Assembly (NCBI RefSeq): GCF_022376445.1 | Contig: NW_025954965.1 | Coordinates: 620,001-684,000 of the forward strand | Source of the DNA: Fomitopsis serialis | Lineage: Eukaryota > Basidiomycota > Agaricomycetes > Polyporales > Fomitopsidaceae | Length of the DNA: 64,000 nucleotides | Direction of reading: 5' to 3' | In this document: positions 24,918 through 35,800 of the stretch, piece by piece | Layout of the letters: every line of letters starts with the position of its first letter | Numbering within the stretch: the stretch's first letter is position 1 | Translations under genes and position numbers: made by a program | Notes under the pieces: model-generated | The model's database searches: none | Seen by the model: the letters and a program-made list of their open reading frames with translations, nothing else | Told to the model about the DNA's origin: nothing

Positions 24918-27370
24918 TTATCTCATTCCATGTGTATGTATCCGAGCGGCCACCACGACCATCTTGGGTCGGGCGTCGGGGTTCCTGTTCCAGCACTCTG
25001 ACATAAGCTCCCACACACCATCCGTCAACTCCGAGATGTTCTGCGGTCTATTAGGTTGGCCACCCATGGTCATAGCAGCGATGACGTGAGCGTCCCGTCT
25101 CTTTTCTGCCCATGGTTCATGCAATGTGAATAGCTCGAGCATCGACATCCCGAAAGACCATATGTCGCAGTCCGTCGTAATCAGGACGGTGTCTTCAAAA
25201 ATGAGTTCTGGCGCGAGCCAACGCGTCGATCCAGATCTCGTGAGTGTCGTGGCTGCTGGCGTTGCATTAATGTCTCCCACTAACTTGGCCATACCGAAGT
25301 CGCATAGCAGAGCCTCTCCCTGAACGTTCAGGGAAATCATCAGCAATTCTGATCTCTATTTGTCTGGCACGAACCTTGCTCGACACCAGAATGTTGCTCT
25401 TGCGAATGACGTGTTTCAGCGACAAATCAGCCAAGAAGTATGTTCTTGTACTCACGCATCTCACTGATGACTAGTATGTCAGGCCTTAATCGTCACACAA
25501 AGCTACGAACATGACGTACCATTCCCGTGCACAATTTCTTTGTCGTGAAGGTACGCCAGGCCACTTGCTGCACCCCATAACTGGAGGGCGCACTGTGAGT
25601 ACGTCGAGGGCGACTATTCATCGGCGATGTCATCACGCACCAAGTGTACTTTATCTGCGCTCTTCATGCGTCCAACATACCTATTGTGTTTTCATCGCTC
25701 AGAGATCATGAGTCGAATCCGCCGTCTTGATATAGCACCTACTCCAGAAGATTCCCTTCCGGTCTCCAAGGCGAGACCTTGTCGGGTGGTCAGTATCATG
25801 AGACATACCGAGTGGGCGGAGACAAGCTTACAACATGGACGAGTGGGCCTAGGTTGGTCACAATTCCGAAGAGTGGTTGGACATGAGGATGCTTGAGCTT
25901 CGACCAAATCTCGATTTCTCGTATGAAACGCTGTGAGGATCAAACGGATATCAGGATTGCAGACTGTCGCAGAGTTAGGCGAGCCTCACGTTCTGAGCGC
26001 GTTGTGACACTCGCACTTCTTGGAGGACCTTCAATGCGACCTAGACGTCAAACCGTAAGACCAATGCTGGTCATCGAGAGGTGAGACTGTCAAACATCAA
26101 TGTCATCGAGCCAAAGCCCTTTCCATATCTGACTGTGTCCTCCAATTTCGACTGGTCTGTCACCTGTGCGGACTACCTCGCCGTCAAGTTGTTTGATGGA
26201 AGGCAAGATGTCGGTCAGTTGCTGTAGGTGCGCCAGACCCTTGCGGAACTCTCCGTATATCTCGATTGACGTTGGATCGACCGGGTCGTTACGCCCTTCT
26301 GCAAGGAGCTAGTATCGTATAGTCGATCAGTAATGAGACGAAGGGACAAAGCTTTGCCCACCTGTTGTCCTTCCCTCATAAGCATCTCAGCAGCAGGATC
26401 CCCCTGCTCCTGTAGATCGACAGCCTCTTGGAGAGACGGTCTATCGCGTAGAACTTGCATCATTTCATCCATACGTTCGCGCATCTCCTCTTGACCGGCT
26501 TGTATTTGTCGCATACCTTGGGCTTGCGCGTTGCTTTGACGTACGGATGCAGCTATCTACTCATCGTGACTATCGGCACAAACTTGGATGTGTCTTGACA
26601 TACTTGAAATCGTTCCATCATGGTAGCAAGCTCAGTGAAAAGTTCGGTAACGCCTTCTCCGATATCATTTCTATTCACTGATGCATATTCAGCCATGAAT
26701 AGACTGCATATATATATTACAGTACTTACAGAATGCTTTCAGCTTCGAATATCGGGCCCATACATTGACACGGCCGTAGACGCCTTCAAGCTTCCTGCGG
26801 ACAGTAAATAAGCACGAGCTACAGGCTGAACATACTATGTTTCACGTACAGCTCGAATTCGCTCAAGAGATCACGCAGCACCTCGTCTTGAACAATAGCA
26901 GAGCCTGAGGTGTGTGAAGTGATGGTATCCGCTAATTCTGCTGCCTTGTTCCCCAGCCTCCGACATGCTTTCTACGAAGCAGCGTGAGTCCGAGTTTCCC
27001 TGCTATGATGATACGACGATATGAACTCAGACCTTGTTTGCTTGCACTTGTTCGCAACACTTTCGGATTTCTGAGAGCGCGCCGGCAGCGGTCCCCGTCC
27101 CAGGGACTCCTGCGTCTCCCGCGATGTTCAGGCCCCCGACCGCAACACCAGCGATCATGCCCATCGCATTGATCATGAGGACCTGATTGGTCTTGCGATC
27201 TGACAAGGTTGCAGCAGTCGAGTAGATGGAGTTATTGCTAGCTGAACGGGCTTGAATCCCGCTACGATGAGAGCAATATCGCAAGCCCGGTACATCAGTA
27301 CATCGTCCGCCGTAATCATGATGCTTCCACTAGACGCGCGGTGATTCCCGTCTGAGGTAGAAAGAGACAT
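24918..27370 (-). CDS. TKL-like pseudokinase B with N-terminal helical module and coiled coil (MLKL-like layout)
   Basis: The start is the ATG at 27370 (MSLSTSDGNHRASSGS). Exons joined in frame encode a helical N-terminal region: DVLMYRACDIALIVAGFKP; a small-residue hydrophobic stretch NAMGMIAGVAVGGLNIAG; LSEIRKCCEQVQANK joined to KACRRLGNKAAELADTIT; LLSEFEL; KLEGVYGRVNVWARYSKLKA. A coiled coil follows: MRQIQAGQEEMRERMDEMMQ (near 26460-26515). Next comes the kinase domain: GGHSQIWKGLW, VALKVLQEVRVSQRAQN (near 25975-26025), RFIREIEIWSKLKHPHVQPL, LAYLHDKEIVHGN (near 25525) spliced to VRCSNILVSSKV, LLCDFGMAKLVGD, TRWLAPELIF and DIWSFGMSMLELF. The C terminus is at 24918. The HRD Asp is replaced by Asn. 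The order helical bundle, brace-like coil, kinase-like domain recalls MLKL and fungal HeLo/HELL-type proteins; function is inferred only. Confidence 0.75.
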
Positions 27371-27616
27371 TCAAGTTGTTGAGCGCTTGTGTGCGCGTTG
27401 ACGTTGAAACCTTGGGCGCTATTAGCGCCGAGTGGGTACATGTCAGGGCTTGCAGTGCGCGATGTTCAGATTGGATCTCTGACCAGTTGTTGAACGTTTT
27501 AACGTTGGAACATGGGCTATTAACCCAGATCTACTACAGTACAGGCTGCTATTCCATATTCAGGACGACTCGAATCGATCCTAAGAACTGCTCATCATCA
27601 CTACGAATTTTTACCC

Positions 27617-28712
27617 TTACCCTACCATACTCCGCTTGCGGCCACGAAGACGGACTGAAGAGTTCATTAGACACGGGAGCAGATTTCGCTACCAAGTGCA
27701 TACCATCATCCAATCGCTTCGATACTGGGAGCCATTCTTTTCCCATACTTTCCTGATACGCCTTGAGCACAGATGTGAAGAGCAGTTCGGACGCCGGGTG
27801 CGTTGAAGAAAATGCACGCTCCAAAACGTATAGGTCAACGGCCTTGTCTTCTGCCAGCGTTGACGTGAAGGCAAGCCCGAAGTCAATCAGTACCTATGTG
27901 TCGTCGGGATGAGTAAGGATATTCAATATGTAACACAGTGGGCCAGAGACGTACGAGCTGCAGCCCCTTGGTAGAGGACGGATGCCGTAAGATCATATTG
28001 GATGTAGTCAGATCGCCATGCACAATGTCGGCTCGATGCATCTTGGCTATCTGAGCTCCGATCATTCGCATGACATCGTCTGTGAGTGTCCATTAGCTTA
28101 CAGACCGCATAACATCGGTACGAAAATTACCTTGTGAGACACCGAACTCCTTCAGGGGGTCTTCTTCGGTTTCCTGTGGTTCTTCTTCAGAGTCATCCTC
28201 TTCTGTGTACTCATCCTCGCCCTCGGCTCCGCCGCCTAGCAGAAATCTGACGCTCTTCCCCTCAATCCATTCGAGACCTAGCACCCCTTCCGCTGCGTCT
28301 ACCATCCGGATGCTTGGTACGTTGACAGCGTGGCTGCGCAGAACAGATCGTTCAAGACTGCCAGGTGTAGACAAACCAGCCATAATTACCGTAGACATTT
28401 GATGATAGCGCGCGCTTCTCCAGCCACTCTCGCTTTTGTTAAGGTAGTATCGAGCGTCGGATGACGATACTGTTTGTGAAACCGATACTTCAGCAAGATC
28501 GGCTCGTTGTTATCTGGAGTATTGGATTGTGATGTCGAGCTTGATGGCTGATGAGATGGATGCAAATACGTCTTGAAGACTTTCTGTGTTCCACGATGCC
28601 GGACGAGAGCGCGTTAGAGCGATCATAGACAAGGTAGTATCCTACTTGCTGCTTCGGCGCCCTGAGAAATGGGTGTAGCTGTCGCCAGCAAACGCGAGGT
28701 CGGTGATTCCAT
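27617..28712 (-). CDS. BUD32: KEOPS complex kinase/ATPase Bud32 (TP53RK/PRPK family)
   Basis: A small atypical kinase of the KEOPS complex, needed for t6A modification of ANN-decoding tRNAs and linked to telomere upkeep. The start is the ATG at 28712: [22 protein letters not shown] spans two parts of exon 1; an intron then joins to [13 protein letters not shown]. Next come [40 protein letters not shown], the catalytic loop [12 protein letters not shown] (near 28000-28030), [25 protein letters not shown] and the diagnostic C-terminal tail [11 protein letters not shown], reached through an intron that starts after RLDD (near 27700). The stop is at 27617. An acidic insert rich in Glu and Asp (about 30 residues, near 28150-28240) follows [14 protein letters not shown] copy of the first coding segment and upstream DNA sits at 30748-30960. 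Confidence 0.92.
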
Positions 28713-29048
28713 AATGCCTCTCACGGCAAGAGGCGAACTTCTGACTTGCGATGAATGCGAGTACGCGATGGTGGCTGGAGCGAAGCAGGAACTCGGACGC
28801 GGGTCGATCTCGATCGCATTGAGCGCTTCTACCAAACCAGGCAAACAAGTCATTCGAGTAGCCGTATGCCATCTTACCAAGTCAGCGAGAACAAAGCATA
28901 TGCACTAAATAAGCTAGGTGATTCCGGGTGTACAATTAAATCTACGAGCACAGTCCTAGCACACAGAGACCATCCAAAGAACACCATCCAGATAACAAGA
29001 AAAGAAAGACAAAACAAACATCACTACAATGACATCGCTGCGAAGCCC
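28713..29048. promoter_or_regulatory. BUD32 upstream region and 3' flank of MDR gene 1
   Basis: About 335 bases between the BUD32 ATG and the MDR stop. The part next to BUD32 (about 28713-28890) is duplicated between the MDR genes, with scattered substitutions and small indels. No separate gene seen. Confidence 0.5.
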
Positions 29049-30378
29049 TCACTCGACAACTCCGGGATCCACCTTAATCACCACTTTGCCGGTCGCCCGG
29101 CCAGTCAACAGACGTTCGTACGCTTTCAAAGCATCTTCAAAGGCATATACTGAATCTACGAGAGGCTTGACTTTCCCTGATGATATGGAACGGTGTCATC
29201 AGCAGGTATGGAAAACTGGCAAAGGGATAGGCGCACCTTCAGCAACGTATTTTGCGATTTGCTCCAGATCTGCGCGCTTGGGATGGACCTGGTGGACCCT
29301 GGCGCAGCTTATGAGCCACCGTACGGAAACGGTAGACCTCGAAGAAGACTTACTTCCAAGAACGCTTGGTGCCACCGAGGAAGCGTGGTTGAAGGAAGAT
29401 TTTCCACGCGATTTTGAGAATCCCGACAACATCGAATCCTTTCGGCTGAGGTCCTACGGAGATGAATTTGCCGCCGGGGGCGAGGTACACCTCGCTATGT
29501 GTATAGAGCGAGGTGTCCATGAGACCGGCTGCCTCAAAAATGACGTCGAACTTCGGAGTAGGAGGATTAGCGGCGAGAGTCTTGTGTAGCGGTGCCTTGG
29601 TATAATCAACGAACTGGTTGTGCGTCAACATCTCTCAGTGCGAGACTCTTGCCGCGCAATACGCTCACCTCATCTGCACCGAGTGACCGCACATACTCTT
29701 CGTTCTTCGCGGAAGCACTGGCGGTAACTTTGCAACCAGTTGCCTTGGCAATTTGAATGGCAAATGAGCCAACCGCGGTGCTACCACCGTTGATAAACAC
29801 GCTCTGCTTCGGTTGGAGGCCGCCAACGTCAAAGAGAACCTGGTAAGCGGTCAAGGCTACCACCGTTATTCCCGAGGCTTGCACAGGAGTAATATTGGCG
29901 GGAAGAGGGACGAGGTCATCGGCAGCTACGCTCGCATACTGCGCGAGGGTACCACTTGCCGGCTTCACCGGGACGGCTGAGGTGATTCAAAACGATCAAG
30001 AAGACACCATGACAGCTTAGCTCGACTCACTTGCAGGAATCCACCCATAAACCTGGTCACCCTCCTTGAGACTAGTCCCGTTGGCATCAACTATTATGCC
30101 GGCGAGGTCGTACTCTGGAATGTATGGCTTCTTGGCGAGGAAGCCCGGCAACATGCCCATGAGCTTGTAGCCTCTAAGAGAACATAAGCACCAACACTAC
30201 AATCACGAGAAACGTAGGTTGGCATACAATGGGTTGAGAGCCGCCGCTTGCACCTTGACCAACACTTCGCCTGCGGCGAGTTTCTTGGGGACTGGGACGT
30301 TCTTGTCACAGCGCAGCACCTTGGAGGGTTCCCCCTCGCGACGACACGCCACGCCTGCTGGGTTTCTGGGATGGTCAT
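29049..30378 (-). CDS. Zinc-independent MDR (quinone oxidoreductase-like) protein, copy 1
   Basis: NAD(P)H-dependent medium-chain dehydrogenase/reductase of the zeta-crystallin/quinone-oxidoreductase type. The start is the ATG at 30378 (MTIPETQQAWRVVARGNPP). Then GEVLVKVQAAALNP, YIPEYDLAGIIVDANGTSL, EGDQVYGWIP, ITPVQASGITVVALTAYQVL and the Rossmann-fold block VFINGGSTAVGSFAIQIAKA (near 29740-29800), NPPTPKFDVIFEAAG and PGGKFISVGPQP; a short last exon gives ALKAYERLLTGRATGKVVIK and DPGVVE. The stop is at 29049. No structural or catalytic zinc Cys cluster is visible, which fits the quinone-reductase branch. About five short introns. The paralogue at 31131 shares layout and intron positions. Substrate unknown. 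Confidence 0.88.
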
Positions 30379-30747
30379 AGTGATAAGAGACAAAGATAAA
30401 CCGAGAGTATCTCTTTTTGGTCAGGCAACGGAGACTAAGACAAAGATGCGAGAGCGGGATTACATGCCTGCACAGCTGCTAACTTATATGTATGGATCGG
30501 CGGACCCTTGATTGCGAATCCATCTTGACAGCTCAAGCTAGCAAGTACAGCCCGGGCGTACATACTTGTCATGTAGCTCAGCCACTGTGATGCCGATTGC
30601 AACAGTTGGGGATCTTGTGCCGAGCCCGCGAGTCTGGATGTACAGGACCGTGACGCGTCGCGGCGGCTTGCCGTCGCCTCCCTCCTGGACTTGACATATA
30701 TCATAGACAGGCCGGTGGTATCTTAATTGTTGGTTTGGCGCCGTCAC
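30379..30747. other. Spacer left of the duplicated BUD32 fragment
   Basis: Up to about 30500 this is the MDR copy 1 promoter. The rest (about 30510-30747) has no counterpart that I could find in the other copy and may be the duplication junction. No gene seen. Confidence 0.4.
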
Positions 30748-30960
30748 AGCTGTCGCCAGCAAACACGAGGTTGGTGATTCCATAATGCCTCTAGCAAGGA
30801 GGCGACCTTCTGACTTGAGATGACATTGAGTACGCGTACGTGATACGGTGGCTGGAGCGAAGCAGGAACTCGGACGCGGATGGATTCCGATTGCATCAAG
30901 CGCTTCGATTTCCACAACACTAGGCAATAAAGTCATTCGAGTAACCGTACACATACTACT
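30748..30960 (-). pseudogene. Orphan 5' fragment of BUD32 created by tandem duplication
   Basis: On the minus strand this matches the BUD32 promoter and first codons. The ATG at 30783 is kept and reads MESPTSCLLATA, against [12 protein letters not shown] in BUD32. It then breaks off at the duplication junction (near 30748), before the conserved ISQGAEA motif, and runs into unrelated sequence. Upstream matches include GGAGCGAAGCAGGAACTC (plus strand) in both copies. The fragment cannot encode a kinase, but its promoter may still fire. Confidence 0.8.
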
Positions 30961-31130
30961 AAGTTAGCGAGAACCAAGAAATCGAACAAGCTAAGTGACC
31001 CCAGGTGTACAGTCAAACTACGAGGACGTTGCCTAGTAGTACACAGAGGCCTTATAAGGAACATCACCCAGTGACCCATATTACAAGATGAGACAAACGC
31101 GTGAATTAGAGTGCCCTCGCTGTGAAATCC

Positions 31131-32463
31131 TCACTCGGCAACTTCGGGGTCCACCTTTATCACCACTTTGCCGGTCGCCCGGTTAGTCGCCAGACGTTCA
31201 TAAGCTTTCAAGGCATCTTCAAAGGCAAAGACTGAATCCACGAGAGGTTTGACTTTTCCTGATAATATATAACGGCGTCGTCAGCAGGTATTGAAGAAAA
31301 CCAAGAGGGTAGGCACACCTTCAGCAACGTATTTTGCGATTTGCTCCTGGTCTGCGCGGTTTGGATGGGCCATTACGAGCCTGGCGCCGCTTATGAAATG
31401 CCGTTCGAAAATGGTATGCCTCGAAGACCTACTTGAAAGAACGCTTGGTGCCACCCAGAAAGCGTGGTTGAAGGAAAGCCTTCCACGCGAGTTTGAGAAC
31501 CCCGACAACGTCGAATCCTTTCGGCTGAGGCCCTACAGAGATGAATGTGCCGCCGGGGGCGAGGTATGCCTCGCTATGTGTATAGAGTGAGGGGTCCATG
31601 AGACCGACTGCCTCGAGAAAAACGTGGAACTTCGGAGTGGGAGGATTAGCGGCCAGAGCCTCGTGCAGTGGTGCCTTGGTATAGTCGATGAACTGGTTGG
31701 ATGTCGTCATCTGTCAACGCGCAACCTCACAGTGCAGCAGCAGGCTTACCTCGTCTGCACCGAGAGACCGCACGTACTCCTCATTCTTCGCAGACGCACT
31801 GGCAGTGACTTTGCAGCCGACTGCCTTAGCGATCTGGATAGCAAATGAACCAACAGCGGTGCTACCGCCGTTGATAAACACGCTCTGCTCTGGTTGGAGG
31901 CCGCCGACGTCAACGAGAGCCTGGTAAGCGGTCATGGCCGTAAGCGTGATCCCCGATGCTTGTACGGGCGTAATATTGGCGGGCAGAGAAACGAGTTGAT
32001 CTGCCGGTACGCGCGTATACTGTGCCAAAACACCAAGATCCGGCTTCAACGGGATCGCTAAGGGAAGTCAAAGACAATCGAATATGGACAGCATGGCACA
32101 TGCACTCGACTCACAAACGGGGTTCCACCCATACACCTGATCTCCCTCCCTGAGATCAGTCCCGTTGGCATCGACTACTATACCGGCGAGGTCGTGTTCA
32201 GGGATGTACGGCTTCTTGGCGAGGATATCCGGCAACCTGCCCATGAGCTTGTAGCCTCTAAGGGAACATCAACATCAACGCTACAACCACGGGAAACGTC
32301 AACTGTCATACACTGGGTTGAGGGCTGCCGCCTGCACCTTGACCAACACTTCGCCTGTGGCGAGTTTCTTGGGGACTGGGACGTTCTTGTCATAGCGCAG
32401 CACCTTGGAGGGTACCCCCTTCGCGGCGACGCGCCACGCCTGCTGGATTTCTGGGATGGACAT
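31131..32463 (-). CDS. Zinc-independent MDR (quinone oxidoreductase-like) protein, copy 2
   Basis: Tandem paralogue of the gene at 29049. The start is the ATG at 32463 (MSIPEIQQAWRVAAKGVPSK). Then VLRYDKNVPVPKKLATGEVL, VKVQAAALNPVYD, YIPEHDLAGIVVDANG, EGDQVYGW, QASGITLTAMTAYQAL, VFINGGSTAVGSFAIQIAKA (near 31810-31880), FVDYTKAPLHEALAANPP-like and GGTFISVGPQPKGFDVVG. The stop is at 31131 after a short last exon. The intron plan matches copy 1 and the frame is intact. Differences lie mostly outside the nucleotide-binding fold, for example the segment between LAQY and VPLPANI-like residues, so substrate range may have shifted. It is transcribed divergently from CRM1, 339 bases away. Confidence 0.88.
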
Positions 32464-32802
32464 GGTGGTCAGAAACAAAGATGCGAGAGAGGAGTTACAG
32501 GCCTGCACAGCTAACTTATATCGTCACAGCAGTTGGAAATGTCGTGTATGGGAGTCCGAGCTCCTTCGCAGACCGCGTCATAATCGCGTGAGGCTCCCGA
32601 CAATCCCGGACTTTAGCCTGTAAGTGCGGCGACGCGTCTGCCGTCGGAGTCTAAAAGCGTGTTTTCGGAGATCAGACATCGGATCTTGCTCACGCGGTGA
32701 CCCTCTGCCCAGCCACCGCACGCTCTAACTAAGCCCGGTTTGCTTTGCCATCGACCACCACAGCGACGACGGACGGACGCGTTCACCGATAGCTTCGCCA
32801 CC
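32464..32802. promoter_or_regulatory. Divergent promoter region between MDR copy 2 and CRM1
   Basis: 339 bases between two divergent ATGs. The left 60 bases belong to the duplicated MDR promoter. The remainder is unique and should drive CRM1. No clear TATA box seen. Confidence 0.5.
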
Positions 32803-35800
32803 ATGGAGGTGAGTCCCTCGTCTTCCGCGTGTACGCAGTCACTCAAGATCGCGCAGAGCATCTTGGACTTCTCGCGGGAGTTCGATGTCTCGGTCATGGA
32901 CAATGTGGTCATCGCGTTCTACTCAGGGTCAGGACAGGAAGTGCGTGCGATATCGTTCCTCGGACTGTGTGCACCGCTGAACTTGTGCTCCCTGCATGCA
33001 GCAACAACTGGCCCAGCAAGTCTTGACGCAGTTCCAGGAGAACCCGGACGCATGGACGAGAGTCCCTGACATCCTCGAGCGGTCATCCTTCCCTCAGACA
33101 AAAGTACGTGTAGTCCGCGATACACGTCATATAACCGTGCTGATGCACTCTATCTCTCCCAGTACATCGGACTACAGATCTTGGAGAAGTTGATCACGAC
33201 AAGGTGGAAGTCCCTTCCGGATGGCCAACGGCAAGGTGAGTTCTTGTACGTCCTGTCTGCTGGTCATACTTCATACAATTTTCAGGTATACGAAATTTCG
33301 TGGTCGGCATCAATGTCAAGGTGGCGTCCGATGAGGCGACGATGCGGAGGGAGAAGACGTATCTGAATAAGCTGAACCTGGCACTAGTTCAGGTACTTCG
33401 CATTGAATGCAGCGGTCCAGGGGTGAAACTGATGTATCGCGTAGGTCCTCAAACAGGAGTGGCCACACAACTGGCCATCATTCATCACAGAGCTCGTCGA
33501 ATCTTCAAAAACGAACCTCTCACTTTGCGAGAACAACATGATCATCCTAAAGCTCTTGTCGGAAGAGATCTTCGACTTCTCCGCCGAGCAAATGACACAA
33601 GCAAAAGTGAAGCACTTGAAGAACCAAATGTGTGGCGAGTTCTCGGAAATCTTCAAACTATGCTCCGAGATTTTGGAGGAGGCTCAGAAGACGTCCTTGA
33701 TCAAGGTCACTCTGGAGACGCTGCTGAGATTTCTGAATTGGATTCCTCTTGGCTACATATTCGAGACAACTATCATCGACCTTCTGCTCAACAGGGTAAG
33801 CCAAAACGCGTCGCGACGCGTTCTACGAGTCTAACACGCTGTCTATCGCCTGCAGTTCCTCGAGGCCCCCGAGTTCCGCAATATCACGCTCAAGTGCCTC
33901 GCCGAAATCGCGGCTCTCAATGTCGGCCCCGAATACGACCCCAAATTCGTCATCTTGTTCGCTATGGTCATGACGTCTGTGAACCGAATGATCCCTCCCA
34001 GCACGAACATCGCTGCAGCATACTCGGCCGCAGGTGACGCCGGACAGGAGTTGGTTCTCAACCTCGCCTTGTTCTTGTCGAACTTCCTGCAAAATCACCT
34101 GCGCGCCGTAGAAACGGAGGCGAATCGCGACGTGTTGTTGAACGCGCATCTCTATATGGTGAAGATCTCGCAGGTTGACGAACGGGAGATCTTTAAGATC
34201 TGTTTGGAATATTGGCTCAAGCTGGTTTCCGAGCTGTACGAGGAGATTCAGGCGCTTCCCATCGGCGAGAGTGGCTTGCTCATGGGCCTCAGCCTTGGGT
34301 CGAGCCAAAGCATGCTCAACGGGATTTCTCTCCGAAAGAACATCTACAGCGATGTACTTTCGAACTTGCGCTTAGTCGTGATTGAGAAGATGGTCAAGCC
34401 TGAAGAGGTATGCAGTCATTGACTTGCGACCGAGCGTTCGTTCATACTGAATACTCGCACTCGCACAGGTGCTCATCGTCGAAAACGAGGAAGGCGAGAT
34501 AGTCCGTGAGTTCATGAAGGAGAGCGACACCATTGTCCTCTACAAGTCCATGCGCGAACTGCTCGTCTACCTGACGCATCTCGACGTAAACGACACGGAG
34601 AACATCCTGACAGAAAAGCTTGCCAAACAAGTGGACGGCTCAGAGTGGTCATGGCAGAACCTCAACACGCTCTGCTGGGCCATTGGCTCGATCTCCGGTG
34701 CTATGAGTACGTTCGCGGGCTTGTCCGTTCAAGTGCGCAATACTGACCGTCCACTCTTGTAGACGAGGAGACGGAGAAGCGCTTCCTTGTCACAGTTATC
34801 AAGGACTTGCTAGGTCTCTGTGAGATCAAGCGGGGAAAGGACAACAAGGCTGTTGTCGCGTCAGATATCATGTATATCGTCGGACAATACCCTCGCTTCC
34901 TCAAAGCACACTGGAAGTTCTTGAAGACTGTCGTCAATAAGCTCTTCGAGTTCATGCATGAGACACACGAAGGTATGTATCAACTTCGAAGACTTCGCCG
35001 CAAAACCCAACCCTTGCGCCGCTTGACGGCAGTTAGTTCCTGTATGAACATGGCTCTAACGTGCGTCCAGGTGTGCAAGACATGGCGTGCGATACGTTCA
35101 TCAAGATCGCACAGAAGTGCAGGCGGCACTTCGTCATGCAACAGTCGGGAGAGTCAGAGCCGTTTGTCGATGAGATCCTGCGGTCATTACACCGAATCAC
35201 AGTCGATCTCGCCCCTCAGCAGGTTCGTACTGGCGCTCGTTTACTCGGGGCGCCGACTATAGCTGATGTTTGTTTGCTATTGTAGGTCCACACATTCTAT
35301 GAAGCTGTGGGGTATATGATCTCGGCGACGCCGAACAAGCCGCAGCAAGAAAAGCTGATCGCCAAGCTGATGGAGCTACCGAACAACGCTGTACGTCACT
35401 GCGGTGCTGGTTCTACGATGCGACGCCTGATGCTCCTTTCGTCCAGTGGGATTCTTTGATGCAGCAGGCAGCACAGAACATGGACGTACTGTCGAGCGAC
35501 GATAACATCAAGATTCTCTCGAACGTACTCAAGACCAACGTCGCGGCATGTACATCGATTGGCAGCTTCTACCTGCCGCAGATCGGCCGTGTATTCCTCG
35601 ACATGTTGGGCTTGTACAAGGCCGTCAGTGGTATCATTAGCGAAAGCGTGGCGCGCGAAGGTTAGCAAACGTGCCCTTTGAACGATGGAGCTACTGATCC
35701 ATTTTGTGGCTACTAGGCTTGATTGCTACGAAGACGCCGAAAGTTCGGCACTTGCGGACCATCAAGAAGGAGATCTTGAAGCTCATGGAGACGTTCATCA

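Larger units (their letters stand above)
28677..30500. repeat. Tandem duplication, copy 1 (BUD32 5' end + MDR gene)
   Basis: The plus-strand block starting AGCTGTCGCCAGCAAAC near 28677 is closely repeated from about 30748. Both copies keep the order BUD32 first-exon segment, BUD32 upstream region, MDR 3' end, MDR gene and MDR promoter to about 30500. Boundaries are approximate and read by eye. Confidence 0.85.
30748..32530. repeat. Tandem duplication, copy 2 (BUD32 5' fragment + MDR gene)
   Basis: Direct repeat of about 28677-30500 in the same orientation, diverged by scattered substitutions. It ends near 32510-32530, in the upstream region of the second MDR gene, where both copies still share GCACAGCT-like sequence followed by AACTTATAT. 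Confidence 0.85.

Noticed and set aside
27549..27700. Bud32 seeming to lose its conserved tail and run on to 27549
   Set aside because: An intron after RLDD leads to [11 protein letters not shown] and a stop at 27617, the normal family ending.
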